Part shown: positions 62,107 to 64,000 of the stretch, piece after piece
Numbering within the stretch: position 1 is the first letter of the stretch
Layout of the letters: each line of letters begins with the position of its first letter
Origin: Streptomyces lincolnensis
Lineage (GTDB): Bacteria; Actinomycetota; Actinomycetes; Streptomycetales; Streptomycetaceae
Length of the DNA: 64,000 bases
Direction of reading: 5' to 3'
Assembly: GCF_021173675.1 (NCBI RefSeq)
Contig: NZ_JAIHON010000006.1
Span: 496,001 to 560,000 of the forward strand
The notes under the pieces: model-generated
Seen by the model: only the letters and a program-made list of their open reading frames with translations
Databases searched by the model: none
What the model was told of the DNA's origin: nothing
Translations under genes and position numbers: made by a program

Positions 62107-63179
62107 GCGGTTCCTCCGGAACGGCTGCTGCGGGTGCGGACGATCAGCCACATCAGATAGGGGGCGCCCACGAGGGCGGTGAACACGCCCACCGGGAGCT
62201 CCAGCGGCGAGAAGAGCCGGCGGGCCAGCAGATCCGCGGCGACCACGATCAGCGCGCCCATGAGCGCCGAGGACAGCAGCGGGATGTGCGGGGTGCGGGT
62301 GAGCCGGCGGGCGATCTGCGGGGCGAGCAGGGCGACGAAGTCGACGGGCCCCGCCGCACCGGTCGCCACGGACGCGAGGACCACCCCGAGCAGGCTCAGC
62401 CCGAGGCGGGTCCGGCCGAGCCGGATGCCGAGCGCGGTCGCCGTGTCCTCGTCGAACGCCGACCCGCGCTGCGCCCGCGCCGCCCACAGCAGGAACGGCA
62501 CGAGGAGCACCAGGACCGTCGCGAGGGGCGCCGCCTGGTCGTAGCCGCGGCCGTTGAGGGAGCCGGTGAGCCAGGTCTTGGCCTGCTGGGCGACGAGGTA
62601 GTCGCCCTTCGTCACGAACAGCCGGGTCAGCGAACCGAGCGCCACCGAGATGCCGATGCCGATCAGCACGAAGCGGGACGCGGCGAGCCCGCCCCGCCAC
62701 GCGAGCACGTAGACCAGCAGGGCGGCGAGGAGACCGCCGACGACGGACACGTACGGCAGGAGGGTGTACGAGGTCAGCCCGAACGTCATCGCGGCGACCG
62801 TCACCGCGCCCGCGCCGTGCGTGACGCCGATGACGTCCGGGCTGGCGAGCGGGTTGCGGGCCACGGTCTGGATCAGCGCCCCGGAGACCCCGAAGGCGGC
62901 GCCCACCAGCAGCCCGGTCACCAGCCGCGGCAACCGCAGGGTGCCCACGACCAGTTCGTCCGGGCTGGGCAGGCCGAGCAGCACGCGGACGACCTCGCCG
63001 GGAGAGACGTACGACTCACCCACGCACAGGGACGCCACCACGGCGGCCGCCAGGAGGACGGTGAGGGCGACGGCCACGAGCAGGGCCCGGCGGTGCAGCA
63101 GGAAGCTGCTGCCGCGCCCGGCCCGCAGGACGGTGTGGCCGGGCGGACGGACCGGCGCGCGCTCGGGGGTGTACGTCAT
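62103..63179 (-). CDS. Siderophore ABC importer permease 1
   Basis: 358 aa FecCD-family membrane protein with about ten helices. Signatures: RLPRLVTGLLVGAAFGVSGALIQTVARNPLASPDVIGVTHGAGAV, and near the end AAGPVDFVALLAPQIARRLT, the segment contacting the ATPase. ATG 63179 overlaps the stop of permease 2 by ATGA and its own stop overlaps the ATPase start. Confidence 0.95.
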   Translation of the reverse strand: MTYTPERAPVRPPGHTVLRAGRGSSFLLHRRALLVAVALTVLLAAAVVASLCVGESYVSPGEVVRVLLGLPSPDELVVGTLRLPRLVTGLLVGAAFGVSGALIQTVARNPLASPDVIGVTHGAGAVTVAAMTFGLTSYTLLPYVSVVGGLLAALLVYVLAWRGGLAASRFVLIGIGISVALGSLTRLFVTKGDYLVAQQAKTWLTGSLNGRGYDQAAPLATVLVLLVPFLLWAARAQRGSAFDEDTATALGIRLGRTRLGLSLLGVVLASVATGAAGPVDFVALLAPQIARRLTRTPHIPLLSSALMGALIVVAADLLARRLFSPLELPVGVFTALVGAPYLMWLIVRTRSSRSGGTA

Positions 63180-64000
63180 ACCGCCACCGCCTTCTTCCGC
63201 CGCACCAGGACGACCAGGAACGGCACCCCGGTCAGCGCGGTCATCACGGCCACCGGCACCTCCGAGGGCGGTACGACGATCCGGCCGAGGACGTCCGCCA
63301 GGAGCAGCATCACCGGCCCGAGCAGCGCGGCCATGGGCAGCAGGGTCCGGTGCTGCGGGCCCACCAGGGCGCGGGCGATGTGCGGTACGGCGAGCCCGAC
63401 GAAGGCGATGGGCCCCGCGGCGGCGACCGCGGCACCCGTCAGCACGGTCGCGCCCAGGGCGCCGGCCGCCCGCAGCAGGGCGACGTTGCGGCCGAGGCCG
63501 CGCGCGATGTCGTCGCCGAGCGCGAGCGCGTCCAGACCGCGGGCCATGCTCAGCACCAGCAGCAGTCCGGCGAGCAGGAAGGGCCACACCTGGCCCGCGA
63601 TGGACGCGTCCCGGCCGCTGATGGAGCCGACGTCCCAGAAGCGGAACTCGTCCAGGGCGCGGGCGTTCGTCGTGAGGATCGCCGAGACGACGGAGGCGAG
63701 GAAGGCGTTCATCGCGGCACCGGCCAGGGCCAGCTTCACCGGCGAGGCACCTCCGCGCCCGCCGCCGGCGACGGCGTAGATGCACACCGCGGCGACACCG
63801 GCGCCGACGAAGGCGTACCAGACGTACCCGGTCAGCGAGTGCACCCCGAGGAAGGCGATCGCGCAGACGACGCCCAGCGAGGCGCCCTGGCTGATGCCCA
63901 GGATGCCGGGCTCGGCGATGGGGTTGCGGGTGATGCCCTGAAGAACCGTTCCGGCAATGGCGAGGGCGACGCCGACCAGTACGCCGATGACGGTCCGCGG
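63176..64000 (-). CDS. Siderophore ABC importer permease 2, 5' end missing
   Basis: 275 codons, open to the right edge of the window, so the start lies outside. FecCD family: GTVLQGITRNPIAEPGILGISQGASLG near the edge and AAAGPIAFVGLAVPHIARAL further on, with several membrane helices. Forms the heterodimeric channel with permease 1. Roughly 60 N-terminal residues are missing, judging from family length. The in-frame GTG at 63844 is internal, not the start. Confidence 0.93.
   Translation of the reverse strand, partial: PRTVIGVLVGVALAIAGTVLQGITRNPIAEPGILGISQGASLGVVCAIAFLGVHSLTGYVWYAFVGAGVAAVCIYAVAGGGRGGASPVKLALAGAAMNAFLASVVSAILTTNARALDEFRFWDVGSISGRDASIAGQVWPFLLAGLLLVLSMARGLDALALGDDIARGLGRNVALLRAAGALGATVLTGAAVAAAGPIAFVGLAVPHIARALVGPQHRTLLPMAALLGPVMLLLADVLGRIVVPPSEVPVAVMTALTGVPFLVVLVRRKKAVAV

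Overview
The window is high-GC actinobacterial DNA, almost certainly Streptomyces. The signs are a strong G/C bias at third codon positions, chains of ATGA/GTGA start-stop overlaps, GTG starts, a TTA leucine codon in one biosynthetic gene and an IdeR/DmdR-type iron box. Its core (about 1-53 kb) is an acidic lipopeptide cluster of the amphomycin/friulimicin class. These compounds bind undecaprenyl phosphate.

Layout. 1-1148 (minus strand): the two subunits of glutamate mutase, which makes 3-methylaspartate; the large subunit runs off the left edge. 1493-44925 (plus strand): one long operon encoding a fatty acyl-AMP ligase, an acyl-CoA dehydrogenase and a half-length relative, an acyl carrier protein, three NRPSs with 11 modules, an MbtH-like protein and an alpha/beta hydrolase. 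44988-48707 (minus): a secreted propeller-like protein and an MMPL exporter. 49100-50125 (plus): a lysine cyclodeaminase that makes pipecolate. 50186-52769 (minus): an overlapping operon dedA - histidine kinase - response regulator. 53095-60070 (plus): a tight five-gene operon of unclear purpose (two unrecognised proteins, a GH3-type ligase, an HMG-CoA reductase fused to a kinase, a P-loop kinase). 60060-64000 (minus): a siderophore ABC importer, cut by the right edge.

How it works together. The ligase and carrier protein load a fatty acid onto the starter condensation domain. Binding-pocket residues read by eye give Asx1 - X2 - D-Pip3 - (Me)Asp4 - Asp5 - Gly6 - Asp7 - Gly8 - D-X9 - Val10 - Pro11. 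Both epimerisation domains are followed by condensation domains of the type expected after a D-residue, and a thioesterase ends the line. This matches the amphomycin-type scaffold residue by residue. Glutamate mutase and lysine cyclodeaminase supply residues 4 and 3. Module 2 has lost its adenylation core and keeps only a scar, so residue 2 must be loaded in trans by an enzyme not seen here. Genes for diaminobutyrate synthesis are also absent and may lie left of the window.

Most notable for follow-up: (a) the adenylation scar in module 2; (b) a palindrome, TGCGG-N4-CCGCA, in 24-bp phased arrays in two divergent promoter regions, linking dedA and its two-component system to the exporter and lysine cyclodeaminase, read as a self-resistance circuit because DedA proteins transport undecaprenyl phosphate; (c) a 6.3-kb internal duplication of the Asp-Gly modules with near-identical adenylation cassettes; (d) the GH3 / HMG-CoA reductase-kinase operon, which I cannot match to a known pathway.
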